Assembly: GCA_021234155.1 (NCBI GenBank)
Contig: JAJEKV010000018.1
Coordinates: 20,941,252 to 21,005,251 of the forward strand
Source: Isoetes taiwanensis
Lineage: Eukaryota; Streptophyta; Lycopodiopsida; Isoetales; Isoetaceae
Length of the DNA stretch: 64,000 nucleotides
Direction of reading: 5' to 3'
A program made the translations under genes and the position numbers. Position 1 is the first letter of the stretch, and each line of letters begins with the position of its first letter. The notes below the pieces were generated by a model. It did no database searches. It was not told where the DNA came from and was given only the letters and a program-made list of their open reading frames with translations. Positions 1 to 11,600 of the stretch are shown piece by piece.

Positions 1-1138
1 CACTCCAAAATCTTGAAGGGTCCTGCCCACGTAGGAGCAAACTTCTTACAATTGCCGATGCAAAGCTTCGCTTGCTTGACCTTGATCTTGAGTCAAACAT
101 TGTCCACTACCTGGAATTCGCTTGCGGTCCTATGTTTGTTGGCTACACTCTTCTGTCGACTCCTTGTTGCTAGAAGATATCCTCTCACTTCTTCCACTAG
201 ATGCTGCATATCAGATATCTGTTGAGAAACTTCAAATTTCGACACTGGATTGTGCCATGTGTCTGGTGTCAAGCATTGATACCCATAATTGATCATGAAG
301 GAGGACATCTGAGAAGATTCCTGCTTGGTGCTATTGTATGCAACTCCACCAAGTGAATGAAATCATCCCACTTTGATTGCTTGTTCCAGACGTAGTTTCT
401 CAACATATCTTCTATGATTCGATTCGTACGCTCCGTCTGCCCATCAGTTTGAGGATGATATGACGTGCTCGTTGGCAGCTTCGTCTGGATGGTGGTGAAG
501 AGATCTTGCCAAAATGCACCCATGAACTTCGAATTCCTATAAGAGATTATCTCTCTTGGCATCCCATGGAGTCGAAAGATTTCCTTTGTGAACAACATAA
601 TGGTATCCAACGCTGTATCCGTGGTCCTGCATGGCACAAAATGCGCCATTTTTGACAATTTGTCCACTACTACCATTAAGGCGTCCTTGCCCCTTATGGT
701 TCTTGAGAGCCCTGTTATGAAGCCCATGCTTATTACTTCCCATTTCGCATTTGGCACTGGTAATGGCTCTAACGCTCCTGGAATTCGAAGTTGTTCTGCC
801 TTCGTCTGCTAACATAGCTGACATTCTCGAATGTACTTGGCTATCTGCTTCTTCATGCTGGGCCAGAAATAGCTACTTATCTTGAAGTAGGTCCTCATAA
901 AACCCGCATGGCCGGCTATTGGGCTATTGTGCATGTCATGGAGTGTTAACTTCCTGATTCCAGATGACTCTGATACGCACAATTTGTTCTATGGTACAAT
1001 AGGTTGTCTTCCTTCTTAAAATGCTTGAAGTTTTCCCTTTCTTTGTCCGTTCTTGCCTCCTTAGAGAGGCTTGCCCATGCTTTCTTGAAATCTCAGTCCG
1101 TTGGCAACATTTCTTCTATCTTCTTGCCTGGTGAGTGT
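1..1138 (-). pseudogene. Ty3/gypsy integrase fragment (zinc-binding and DDE core)
   Basis: Read on the minus strand, this encodes the integrase part of a Ty3/gypsy polyprotein. The HHCC zinc-binding region (about 760-950) shows H..AGHAGF, a YFWPSMKKQI-like stretch and a CQLC pair; the next codon is TAG where the family normally has Gln. The core follows with KWEVISMGFITGL, VVVDKLSKMAHF, an SYRNSKFMGAFW segment where D(R)DxxF is expected, and SYHPQTDGQTERTNR. Near 330 the frame shifts and continues in another frame as a 'YGYQ..TPDTW' and later 'GPFKIL' segment, which runs off the left edge. Integrase would insert the cDNA copy of the element, but the stop, the frameshift and the changed catalytic-loop residues make this copy inactive. 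The domain calls are by family resemblance. Confidence 0.9.
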
Positions 1139-1660
1139 TTATATGGCATTGCAGTGGACTCTCGTCTCCAACGGCCTTCGAAAGAGAGCATCCACAATCA
1201 CGTTCAATTTCCTCAGTTTGTAGACTATCTCAAAGTCATATTCCTCGAGGAATTTCATCCACCTCCTTTGCTTCAAATTTAGGAGTTGTTGTGTAGAGAT
1301 ATATTGGAGGCTTTGGTGATCTGTATCCAGCTGGAACTTCCTACCCAGCAGATAGTGCCTCCAAATCCACAGATCTCTCACTATGGCCAAGAGTTCCCGG
1401 TCGTGCGTCGAGTAGCATTGCTCGACATCGTTCATCTTCTTCGAATCATAAGCAACTACTCTTCCCTCCTGCATAAGGACTCCCCCTATTGCTAGCTTGC
1501 TAGCATCTGTTGCCACCAACTTGTCCTTGCTTGGATCTAGGAGGGTAAGCACTGGTGCTGTTGTTAATGCCTCTTTGAGCTTCTTAAAAGAAGGTTGGAC
1601 ATTCTTAAGCCAATGTTGCACCCAATCTTTTACCTTCTTATTCTTAATGAGGTCCGACAA
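1139..1660 (-). pseudogene. Ty3/gypsy RNase H fragment
   Basis: This 173-codon minus-strand frame is the junction of reverse transcriptase and RNase H in a Ty3/gypsy pol. It begins with the connection segment (FKKLKEALTTAPVL) and continues into RNase H with ATDASKLAIGGVLMQ, HDRELLAI and TDHQSLQYI, which hold the acidic residues expected for the active site. The upstream reverse transcriptase palm is absent: the homology stops at about 1,660, so the element is truncated there. It is continuous on the same strand with the integrase remnant to the left. No LTR was recognised nearby. Confidence 0.9.
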
Positions 1661-3138
1661 AGGGGACGCCCATGATCAACCAACACCACATATCCACATA
1701 ACATGATAATAACATCTAAACCTAATCATATACATCTAACTTACAGTTAGGGTTCATTGATTGAGGTTCAAGATCTAGACTGTGGGTTCTAGGAAGGCTT
1801 TACTAGAGACATGAAATGCTAAATCATCTGGAGTCCTAACTTCCAGATGATCTACAAAGAACTCTAACCCAAATACTTGCTCCTGAGGAACTCCCTCCTA
1901 CTCCCGGCGTCTCCACGGTCTTCAAGGTGGTCGAAGTAGCTCTCACTCCTATTGATGTGCACACGCTCTGGAGGCTGTTGTGCTATGCTATGCCGTAACA
2001 GACGGTCTTGAAACGGAGTTTCGAGCGCGAATAGGGTTCCCAGACTGTTGGAGCCAGAAAAATGGTCTAGTATTAGGGTTGGCCATTTATAGGTTAGGGT
2101 TGATGTCACCTGCCACGTGGCTCCAATAGGGTTCTTCCGTGTGGCGGGTGCCCAATAGGCTAAGGCCATGTGGAAAACGGTCTTAACCTAAGGTTGGCTA
2201 AGTTATCATTCTTATATAATGCATATACAATTTCTGTCCTCCATATTTTGTTTGGTGCATTTTCGTTGAAATTGATTCCCTTGCTGACACGTGTCGTGTT
2301 TCAACCTTTTATTTTCACTCCTTCGACTTCGACTTGAATGTAACTAAATATAGCCTTTTATTTTCACTCCCCGATTCCCAGCTCTGGGGGGGGCCCTCAA
2401 TTCTTGTACGGATGAATTGAATCCCATTTGCATGGGCGGTTTCCATGATATAATTTGCATTCCAGATGCAAGAAATGATCTAAGCTTCCATTAGACAAAG
2501 TATCTGAGAGAACAAATTCGATACTGTGTTTCTCTGTTGAAATTTGAGGCGGCCTTCCCTCCCTGGGTCTGATTTGAAGCAATTTTTCTTCCTGGGTGTG
2601 ATTTGGATCTTTGATTCATCCGCACACATTGATTTACCCATTAAACGCCTCCAGTTGATATCAAATTAACTTGGCTATAGCTAAAATCCTGGTTGTGCTT
2701 CTACGGGTTTGTCACAGGAAATTAAATATCCGCTAATTCTTTCTGTCTCCATGAGCAATTTCTCAAGGATTGATTCGTTACGATCTGTTCTTCGACATAA
2801 GAAATAGACATAAGTTCTTAGAATCAGAGCTTTGTTGACATCGGTTTCTGTTCGCCCATGCTCTACTGCAAGTTACGGGCGTGTTTGATAATCTTAGTAA
2901 ATGCTTTTTTTGCTTTAATTAAATTGATGCCTCAGAAGTCTGCGAGGGAGACATGCCTGATCAAATGTCCCAGAGGCCATTCGCCGTCCAATTTATGAAA
3001 ACCGAAGGCTTAGACCTCTGTCAGATCCTTCTAGCAGAGGAGGCAAAGTTGGAGTATCTAAGAACCAGTGGAATTAGAAGATTTGTTACAAAGAACATGC
3101 CTTTAGGGATTTAGCAATAGAAGCGATCCAAAGTGCAT
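1661..3138. other. Intergenic stretch without a recognised gene
   Basis: I see no convincing coding region. The short open frames here lack domain resemblance. A phrase close to 'ccttttattttcactcc' occurs twice, near 2,305 and 2,355, so the region contains some repeated debris. Confidence 0.4.
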
Positions 3139-3189
3139 ATTGTCAAATTCGAACAGCATAGGTTGAGCTTTAAGCTCGAATTTGACAAT
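3139..3189. repeat. 14-bp perfect inverted repeat
   Basis: The arms attgtcaaattcga (3,139-3,152) and tcgaatttgacaat (3,176-3,189) are perfect reverse complements around a 23-base loop. A TGCA/GCA extension allows a few more pairs beyond one bulge. It could fold as a hairpin in RNA, but no flanking signal shows that it is transcribed. Confidence 0.6.
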
Positions 3190-3260
3190 GCAGGCACAAG
3201 GGTCTCAGAAAAAACATGGCATTTTTTCTCTGATTATGGTTATGAAGACGGATTTTTAAG

Positions 3261-3519
3261 ACCTGCTAACACAAGAATACGTCAAGAAGGATGATCCATC
3301 AATTATATGCTTTGATGTACAGAACTTAGCCAAATCTGATCTTAAGGCCGGAAAGAATTCTCGTATTTTGATAGCAATTTACTATTTGAAAAAGCATGAG
3401 AACCAAAATATGGCTCCGTTCTTACTGTGGGATATGAAAAAAGAGTTGGTTAATCGTCTTGATTTTGATTCTGTAACATATAAGAAACGCAGTACAGGTG
3501 CCAGATTTATTTTGGAATA
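3261..3519 (+). other. Unidentified open stretch, possible gene fragment
   Basis: About 85 sense codons run from an upstream TAA to the TAA at 3,517-3,519. The peptide is lysine-rich and mixed in composition (for example AGKNSRILIAIYYLKKHE and LLWDMKKELVNRLDF). I do not recognise the family, and there is no early Met. It could be an exon relic or a chance frame. Confidence 0.2.
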
Positions 3520-3868
3520 AATGCAAATTGATTGGAAATGATTGAGAAGGTCACAATTGGGCCTAGTTATTTGCCATAGCTCCAAGCTTTAGGATGTGTA
3601 AAGGTAATCAAGCAAAACGTAGGCCCAAAATTCGTGGCGAACTGTTCATATTTTGGGTGATTATGCAGAGAAATTTTTAAAACGAATTTTGTTTAAGAAA
3701 TTTCACGCAGAGTTTTCATGCCTACAACACTTTCGGCTGTATATTTTAAGTCTGAATGATTATCAGAAGACAGGTTTACAGAGGAATCGAAAACAAAATG
3801 CTTTAAAAATAAGTGAAGCTTGTGCATTTTGTATGGGAATCGCAGAGAAGAGAATCGCAGGGGTTTTA

Positions 3869-3965
3869 CAGGACAATCGCAAAAAAGGACCCTTTGTAAA
3901 AGTAGGTTTCGCATTTTTTTACAGGACAATCGCAAAAAGGGACCCTTTGTAAAAGTGGGTTTCAT
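3869..3965. repeat. Two-copy tandem repeat, about 52-bp period
   Basis: A unit containing acaggacaatcgcaaaaa, ggaccctttgtaaaagt and gggtttc-like segments occurs twice in direct orientation with only a few differences. No gene association is evident. The short open frames overlapping it are explained by the repeat. Confidence 0.75.
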
Positions 3966-4164
3966 ATTTGGAAGCGTGCCACCAAGAGGTGGTTTCCAGC
4001 TGGAAACCGGACGACGGCGCCCACGAGCGGAACTTATGATACATCCAACTTCACAGAGTTAGAACTAAAGAAATGTTATTATACACCACAATTGGGCATG
4101 CTTGAAAGCGTGATATTGACAGCATAATGAGGAGTTTAATGTCAACTTTAGATAGGCGTGGTTG

Positions 4165-4258
4165 GAATACCGTGGTCCTTGATCACATCACTGGTAAGTG
4201 AGTATGTAGAGGAATACCATGGTCCTTGACAACATCACTAGTAAGTGAGTATGTAGAG
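4165..4258. repeat. Two-copy tandem repeat, 47-bp period
   Basis: The unit starting gaataccgtggtccttga and ending gtaagtgagtatgtagag is repeated immediately (4,165-4,211 and 4,212-4,258) with four or five substitutions. It lies in non-coding sequence. Confidence 0.8.
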
Positions 4259-5280
4259 GACAGGGGGTTGAGAAAGAGAAACATTCGCGCCGCCGCGATA
4301 AGTTTCTTGTATGAATAACTTAGTCATGCCCCCTCGTGCCAATAATATATGGTATACAAGGCTATGGTGATAGACTTGTATAGTGACGGACCTGGAAATA
4401 TACGTATTTATAACATATATTTCCCTGGAACATCACATGATATGAACTAACTTTTAATTTTCCCTTAATTTAAGATAACTAGCAACTACTGAAATTAAAA
4501 TTTAACTTAATTAAACCCCACGGTGTGAAATCCCCCATTGCTTAAAGAAAATAACGACAAAAAACACAACCACCACTGGTCATTCTTCAACTATTAAAAA
4601 GCAACAAAATCCAAAGCTGTACACTTGGCAAAAATAGAACGGGTAGGGGAATTGAAATAGCAGAGAAAACCCTCCGGTCGGGACAAGCATACCAATCCAG
4701 CAGAAGATGAGAAGAGGGGGTTAATCCCCCTTAAGAGCCTGTTATGGCTGATAAACAGGCGATCCCAAGAGAGAATCCTCCTTGAGAGTCTGTTATATGC
4801 CTGTAATGCCTTATCACAGGGCTGAAATCAACAGTAGGCGACGTTTGGATCCAAAGCCTGCTGGTTAAGTGAACACTAAGAAAACCCTGTGATCGACACA
4901 CCCTATGATCGACACTAAGAAAACCATGTGGGTGGCCACATGGCCATTTTTTCGCACTTTTTTACATCTCCTCCCCCCAAAATATGGAGGCCATTGGGGG
5001 TGGGGACCATCCATATAGTCGGAGGCCATTTTTCTATATTCCAATTTTATGGAGGCGAGGGAGGGGTAAACAGGGGTTACCGCTTTTAACCACGTTAAGA
5101 ACACTCGATCGTAATCGACCACTCTCGACGATTCTGATCAAACATAAGAGGAGAGAATCAAATATAAGAACGACGAAATTCGTCAGCTGTACTAGATTCG
5201 ATTCTCACCATCAGAGGAGAAGGAATTGAAAATTGAAAGCGGGAAATAACTTTAGATTTGCTCATGATTCCACGTATTTT
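4259..5280. other. Non-coding stretch left of the Harbinger relic
   Basis: No supported gene. Around 4,735-4,830 related phrases (gcctgttatggctgataaac and gtctgttatatgcctg) recur. A similar phrase is found near 27,907-27,960, so this may be remains of a small dispersed repeat. The short frames between 4,865 and 5,229 show no recognisable domain. Confidence 0.35.
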
Positions 5281-5380
5281 AATTTCTGGCATTTAGGAGA
5301 TACTTAGGTTAATGGATTAGATAAACTTTTAATTTCTGGCATTTAGGAGATACTTAGGTTAATGGATTAGATAAACTTAG
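5281..5380. repeat. Perfect 50-bp direct tandem duplication
   Basis: The unit beginning aatttctggcatttaggaga is present twice back to back (5,281-5,330 and 5,331-5,380) with essentially no difference, which implies a recent duplication. Looser TTTGCCTC-TGATTTTA repeats follow at about 5,455-5,545. Confidence 0.9.
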
Positions 5381-5705
5381 GCATTCCAACATGAAGCCAA
5401 ATGATGATGCAGATTTGGAAGCCAAAGATCAAGCTTGACAGGTTAGATTTGGCTTCTGATTCTATGAATTCTAAATTTGCCTCTGATTTTAAATTTGCCT
5501 CCTGATTTTAAATCCTGATTCAAAATTTGCCTCATGATTTTATGAATTGGGTTAGTAACTATGCTTTTATATCTCATGTAAATACTTATTTTAGAATTTG
5601 CATTCATCTGTACTAGATTCTTCTAAGTTATAAAACATTGTACTTAACAAATGACATTGGCTCACCGAGTTTCTAGCTTCTAACAGTTGTCTATGATAGC
5701 CAACA

Positions 5706-6173
5706 ATGTTGCAAAAAACCATTGCTGTTATGATAGCCAACAATCCTGGCCGAAAGGTAAGACCGCCGTTAGACATAAGAACTGCGATCAAGATTGTCTT
5801 ATATAGGTTGGGTAGCGGCATGAGCACTAGACGCATGTGGGACTTGTTCCAGGTTGGAAAGTCCTCTATTGAAAAATATACCAACAAAGTCTGTGGGATT
5901 CTGGCTGATAGAAATAAACTTTTGAGGTTTTTTATCCAAATTTCTAGAGGTGATGATTTGATAGGAGTGATTAATAGCTTTGAAGAACTTTGTGGCCTCC
6001 CAAATTGTTGTGGTGCAGCTGATAGATCTTATATTGTGCTCAAAGAAAAACCATCAAAAAAATATGATACACTGGCTCTTGAAGATGTTGGAGCATGTGC
6101 AGCAGTATTAGAGGAACACTTGTTTGTTCCCAAGCAAGACAATATGGATTATTTAATCAAGAGGTTCGAATGA
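5706..6173 (+). pseudogene. PIF/Harbinger transposase N-terminal fragment
   Basis: The 155-residue frame resembles the first part of HARBI1-type DDE transposases. A helix-turn-helix-like region (PLDIRTAIKIVLYRLGSG, then a VGKSSIEKY segment) is followed by FEELCGLPNCCGAADRSYI, which corresponds to the family's GLPNCxGAxDGTHI block holding the first catalytic Asp. After KEKPSKKYDT the resemblance fades, and the frame ends before the second Asp and the Glu. The catalytic core is therefore incomplete, and this copy cannot be an active transposase. A Myb-like frame on the opposite strand about 0.7 kb to the right fits the usual two-gene layout of these transposons. TIRs were not located. Confidence 0.7.
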
Positions 6174-6628
6174 AGAAATTGGAGAAAATAGTCTTGTAGT
6201 ATGGACTTGTAGTATGCACTCTGAGAATTAAAGCACCTGCCGGAGCTACTGGATATACAAGAACGAATTCAGCCTGGGACCAGAAACAATTTGCCTAAGT
6301 TAAAAACCAGAAATAATTGAACCAGATTATTGTACAAGCACAACAAATGTAGATTCTAATATTTGCTGCACAAAGTTACAATTGACAACCCTGTAAGTTA
6401 AAAACTATTCCTTCTCTGGATCTGCACTGAAACAGAAACACATTGAACAAATTATACAGGCCTACGAGCAAAAGAGCTGCCATGTTGAGGCTAACAATTT
6501 TATGATCAATCTTATATAATCGATCTGTGGATATCTCAGCTAATGATGAGTCTAAAATCAATGATTTGGTAGCATCTAGCTATTTATGATTCTTTTGAAC
6601 CTGTTTAGAGCAAAAGGACAAATTAAAA

Positions 6629-6712
6629 AGAATTATTTGCAATGCAAATCTACCTTGATATTGCATTAAGAAAATTATTTGCAATGCAAATCTACCATGA
6701 TATTGCATCAAA
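6629..6712. repeat. Two-copy repeat, about 42-bp period
   Basis: The phrase aattatttgcaatgcaaat, followed by ctacc and tgatattgcat, occurs twice in direct orientation between the two Harbinger-related frames, with two or three differences. Confidence 0.75.
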
Positions 6713-6880
6713 CTAGCTATTAGTTGGGCATTGAATACATTTTATTGTTGAACCATTGAGAAGAACATCTGTGACATTTGTAATTGCAGCTCCATTCTTT
6801 TAAGTTCCATTGTCTCTTCGTGTACAATTTTCTGTAATGAACAAATGTGAGAAGACAAAATCATAATTTAAGGAACTAGT

Positions 6881-7600
6881 TCAAAACAGGATTACCTTCT
6901 CAAATCTTGAGTTTTCAGCTTCTACCATAGATTTTATAGCTTCTGCCATGTCAACTTCAGTAGTCTTGACCTTCCTCTTCCTTGCATTCTTCTTGCCCTT
7001 CACTCCAGCACCTTTACATGCTTGATCCCGATGGCTATCAGGAGACTTGGGGTCTTCAGTCTCATTGAAAATGCAAGGATTTCTTGCATTGGCAGCAGCA
7101 GCGGCTGCTTCATCGTCTACAACAAATGCCTTTGCTCTTCTTGAAGTAGAGAATGGGCGAGCATGAGGGAGAGGAGTAAAGGTGTCAGGCTCTTCAATGT
7201 TGCCTTCATGCATATTACTGTAAGCAAAGTTGTTAGGCATAAGCTCTTCAATGTCCTCTTCATGCACATGTGTGTCATCCATGTAACAATCATCATGCAT
7301 ATGTGGGCCATGCATGTAGCTCTCATCGCCTGCTGCAAAACCATCGATATTCATTTGCACGGGATCTTGGTTGAGACCATCATCGATGCCACCGGGTACA
7401 CCTAGGCACTTTGCATCTCTTGAAAACAGATTATCTAATAGCTGATAAAGGCCAGTTTGTTGCAGCAGATCCAGTTTTAGAGGCTTGCTCTTTCAATCAT
7501 TTGTACCTCGCCTTCAACTTCTCTATTTTAGCCCTTAATTGTTTGGCAGCTAAGTCCATGCCATATGCCTTGGCAAAATCAAGAGAAACACTCGACCATT
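6881..7600 (-). pseudogene. Harbinger-associated Myb/SANT-like protein, broken
   Basis: The intact part (6,881-7,360) gives 159 residues. It has an acidic, His/Met-rich N-terminal region, an Ala run, a basic patch (GKKNARKRKVKT) and a C-terminal helix (AEAIKSMVEAENSRFEKV), the general plan of Myb/SANT-like proteins encoded beside PIF/Harbinger transposases. Reading further upstream on the same strand gives an AAKQLRAKIEKLKARYK segment like the end of a Myb/SANT-like domain. It is followed by TGA and a frameshift before the frame rejoins at YQLLDNLFSRD. Such partner proteins bind transposon ends and help bring the transposase into the nucleus; that role is family knowledge. The breaks indicate a relic. 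Confidence 0.5.
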
Positions 7601-8629
7601 ATAGCCGTAGAAGAAGCAAACTCATTTCATCCTTGAGGAATAAAGTCCACTATAAAATGGCCGAATAGCCGTAGAAGAAGCAAACTCGAGATGCTGTCAG
7701 GAGCATCCATGGCCAGAGCGACCAAATAGTCTACCAATCTGATTCAGGATGCTAACATACCTGTGTTGGTTGTTGCCTCAATTTTAAAACAAAAGCCGAA
7801 CCTACCCCTGTCCTAGAACAAAGAATGAACAAGAGAGAGAGAAACAAACTGTGCTACCTGTCCTAGAAGAAAGAATGAACAAGAGATAAACAAATAAAAA
7901 AGCCTCCACCAAAAATCTGCCAGCTCCAGAAGCAGAAGACGACCACGCATTTAGACTCCTGCCTTCCCAGACATCCCAACTCCGGCTGCTTCGGCCGTTG
8001 CAGACAAACCTTGGGCAGAAAAATGCCCTATCGAATGGCCCAAAGAATTTCAACAAAAATAAAAGCCAACAAAACCGCAAGATGCGTCATTGGGGACCCT
8101 ACTGGGGTGCAGTGGAGCGAGCTACATGGATTGTACTGTTTGTTACTTTCCCTGGTGCAGTTTGATGCCGGAGTTTGATGCCCAGTTTTGGCGATGCAGG
8201 TAGCAATGATATTCTCTGTCATTCCATTGCCAACGTTTGGTTAGTAGCCGGGGACCATTTGTTACATGTGCCCTTCTTATATCACAGATAATATAGCCAG
8301 GGGAAGAGGCTTTGATGGCAGCCTCGATAGTGGACCTCCAATTACGATGCTTGCAGTTTGATTGTTAGCTAGGGCATTCGAATTATCCAAATATTCTGAT
8401 GCAATGAAGTCTTACATTGTCTCTCCCCTCTCGAGCTCAGCTCAGAATGTTATATTTTATTCGCATGTTGAAATAAGCGAATCATAAAACGAAAATGAGC
8501 CAATTGCTCACAAATGCGTCAACGTATTCTCTCAATCAATCAGCATGGAAATCACTCAAAAGAAATCAGCCCATAGCAGCCAAAGTAAGGAGGAGGTATG
8601 ATAATGAAGGCTGCCTTTAGGTCTATCTG
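7601..8629. other. Region upstream of the PPR gene
   Basis: No gene recognised. Two short direct duplications are visible: agccgtagaagaagcaaactc (about 7,601 and 7,666) and a cctgtcctagaa-aaagaatgaacaagaga phrase (about 7,808 and 7,857). An in-frame TAG at 8,618-8,620 lies just before the PPR start codon. No promoter element can be assigned with confidence. Confidence 0.4.
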
Positions 8630-11600
8630 ATGTCCAAATTACATATTATTGGAAACCCTGTTTGCATGTTGCAAAAATGCAGGAAAAAAGGAAATTTAGC
8701 TTTTGCCAAATGTATACATGCCCATATGTGGGATGCCGCAACAGAAATAGAAGCTCATACTACTGCTGCAAACTTCATTGTGCCAATGCTTGTGGAATGT
8801 GGAAGCATGTCTGATGCTCAGCAGGCTTTTGACAAGCTAGCTTATCCAAATGAGTATTCTTGGACAGCTCTCATATTTGGATACGTTAAATTTGGCCAAC
8901 CAGAACATGCTTTCAGCCTGTATGGGAAAATGCAACTGGACAGTGTAGGGCCTAGTTCTCATACGCTTATTGCCCTGTTGCAGGCCTGCCGTAAGTTGAA
9001 AGATGTGGAAAGAGGTCAGCAATTTCATGTTGAAATTTCAAAACATGGATATGCTAAGGATCTTCTTGTAGGTAACACCTTGATTGACATGTATGCCAAA
9101 TGTGGCTCACTTGTTGAGGCTCAGAATGTCTTTGATAAGTTGCCATGTCGAGATGTGGTGTCGTGGAATGCACTCATTGCAGGCTATGTCGATAATGGAT
9201 CTGCTGGGGAAGCACTAACCTGTTTCAAGTTGATGCAACTGCAGGAAGTATCCCCAAATCGTGTCACATTTATTTGCAGCTTAAAAGCATGTGGCAAGGT
9301 AGGAGCTGTAGATGAGGGTAGGAAACTACACACTGAAATTGTTAAGAAAGGACTGGACAAAGATGTTTTTGTTGGCTGCACTTTGGTTGACATGTACGTG
9401 AAATGTGGTCTGCTTGCAGAGGCAAGAAAAGTCTTCAACAAGCTACCAAAGCCAGATGTAGTGTCCTGGACTTCATTAATAGCAGGGTATGCTGAACATG
9501 GGCATGGTCAAGAAGCACTTAAATGTTATGATCGTATGAAGCAGGAGGGAATATCTCCAAATGCTGCAACACTCGTCTCTTGCCTGAAAGCCTGTTCCAA
9601 TCTTAAAGCCATCGATAAAGGTCGTCAAATACACACTGAAATTACACGCATGGGATATGAAAGGGATATTTCTGTGAACAACAGCTTGATTGACATGTAT
9701 GCCAAATGCGGTTTGCTTGATGAGGCACAGAGTATTTTTGACAAGCTAACAGTCAGAGATACTGTTACTTGGACCGCTCTGGTTGCAGGGTACGTAGATC
9801 ATGGGCTGGGAGAGGAGGCATTTAGAGCTCTTGAACAAATGCAGCTTGAAGGCGTGCCATGGAATGTTGTTACTTGCATATGCAGCTTGAAAGCTTGTAG
9901 CAGTTTAGGATTAATAGACAAGGGCAGACAAATACACTTGAAAATTGCACAGAATTTTTTGGAGAAAGACATTGCGATTGGCAACACTTTAATTGCCATG
10001 TATGCAAAATGTGGGTTCTTTACAGAAGCACAGGAAGTTTTCAAGAAGCTAAAATTTCGAAATGTTGTGTCTTGGACATCATTGATTGAAGGATATACCC
10101 AACATGAACGTGGTAGCGAAGCACTGAAATGCTTTGAACAGATGCAATTGGAAGGCATATTTCCAAATTCTATTACTTTTATTTGCACCTTGAAAGCTTG
10201 TGGCATCATGGGGGCCATAGGCAAGGGTCGTGAAATACATGCTGCCATTGTTCAAAGAGAATTGGAAGGAGATTCTTTTGTTGGCAATACATTAGTTGGC
10301 ATGTATGCAAGATGTGCTTCCCTTGCAGAGGCACAAAGAGTCTTTGAGATACTGCCACTTCGTGACATTGTTTCATGGAATGTTTTGATGGTCGAATTTG
10401 TTGAAAATGAACTTTACGAGGAAGTGATAATTTTTTTTGAGCAAATCCAGGAGGAGGGCATGCTTCCAGATGCTCTTACATATACTTGTCTCCTAAAAGC
10501 GTGTGGTTATCTTGGGAACATACAAAAGTTACAAGAAGTACACATTCAAATCATGGAAAAGGGATTGGAAAGAAATCTTACTGTAAGCAATACCTTGGTT
10601 GACATGTATGCTAAGTGCGGTTATCTTGCTGAGGCACAGAATGTCTTTGACAACTTGCCAGTTCGGGATGCTGTATCTTGGACTGCATTAATTGCACGAT
10701 GTGCTGAAAATGGTCTTGGCCAGAAAGCTCTATTCTATTTTAAACAGATGCAGCTGGATGGTGTATCTCCAGATGTTGCCACCTACATTTGTTGCTTGAA
10801 AGCTTGTTCCAGTATGGGCGACATAGAAAAAGGTCGAGAAATTCACATGGAACTTTCCAAGAAAGGATTTGGAAAAGACAATTTTATATGCAACACATTG
10901 ATTGACATGTATATAAAGTGTGGTTCACCAAAGGAAGCATGGGAAGTTTTTTATAGACTTCCGATTCAAGATCTTGTCTCATGGAATGCAATTCTTGGCG
11001 GATGTGCTGAAAATGAACTTGGTGGGGAAGTACTAAAATGGTTTGAATTGATGCAGTTGCAGGGAATTTCTCCAGATAAGATTACATTTATTTCTGTCTT
11101 GAAAGCTTGTAGCAGCATAGGAGCTATAGATGAGGGTAGAAAAGTACATTCTGAGATTACACATAGGGGACTTGAGAGAGATGCTTTTATCTCAAGTGCC
11201 TTGGTTGACATGTATGCTAAGTGTGGCTCACTCACAGAAGCTAGGAACGTTTTTGACAAATTACTAATTCGAGGTGTTGGCTTGTGGAATGCATTGATAA
11301 GAGGATATGGCCTGAATGGCAAAGTTACCATGGCTATACAATGCTTTGAAGACATGCAAAAATGTCTCGTCAAACCTGATGCTACATCATTTGCTTGTAT
11401 TCTTGCTGCCTGCAGCCGTGGGGAGAAGCTCCATGAGGGGCAAGGCTATTTTGAGTCAATGATAGAAGAGCATCAGATTACACCTTTAAGTGTTCACTAT
11501 AATTGCTTGCTTGATCTTTTTGCACGATCCGGCCAATTGTATCAGGCCGAGACTCTTCTTAAATATGTTCCAGGACAACCTTCTATAGAAGCATGGACAA

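Noticed and set aside
9184-11373. Minus-strand frames inside the PPR gene
   Set aside because: They are antisense shadows of the PPR repeats.
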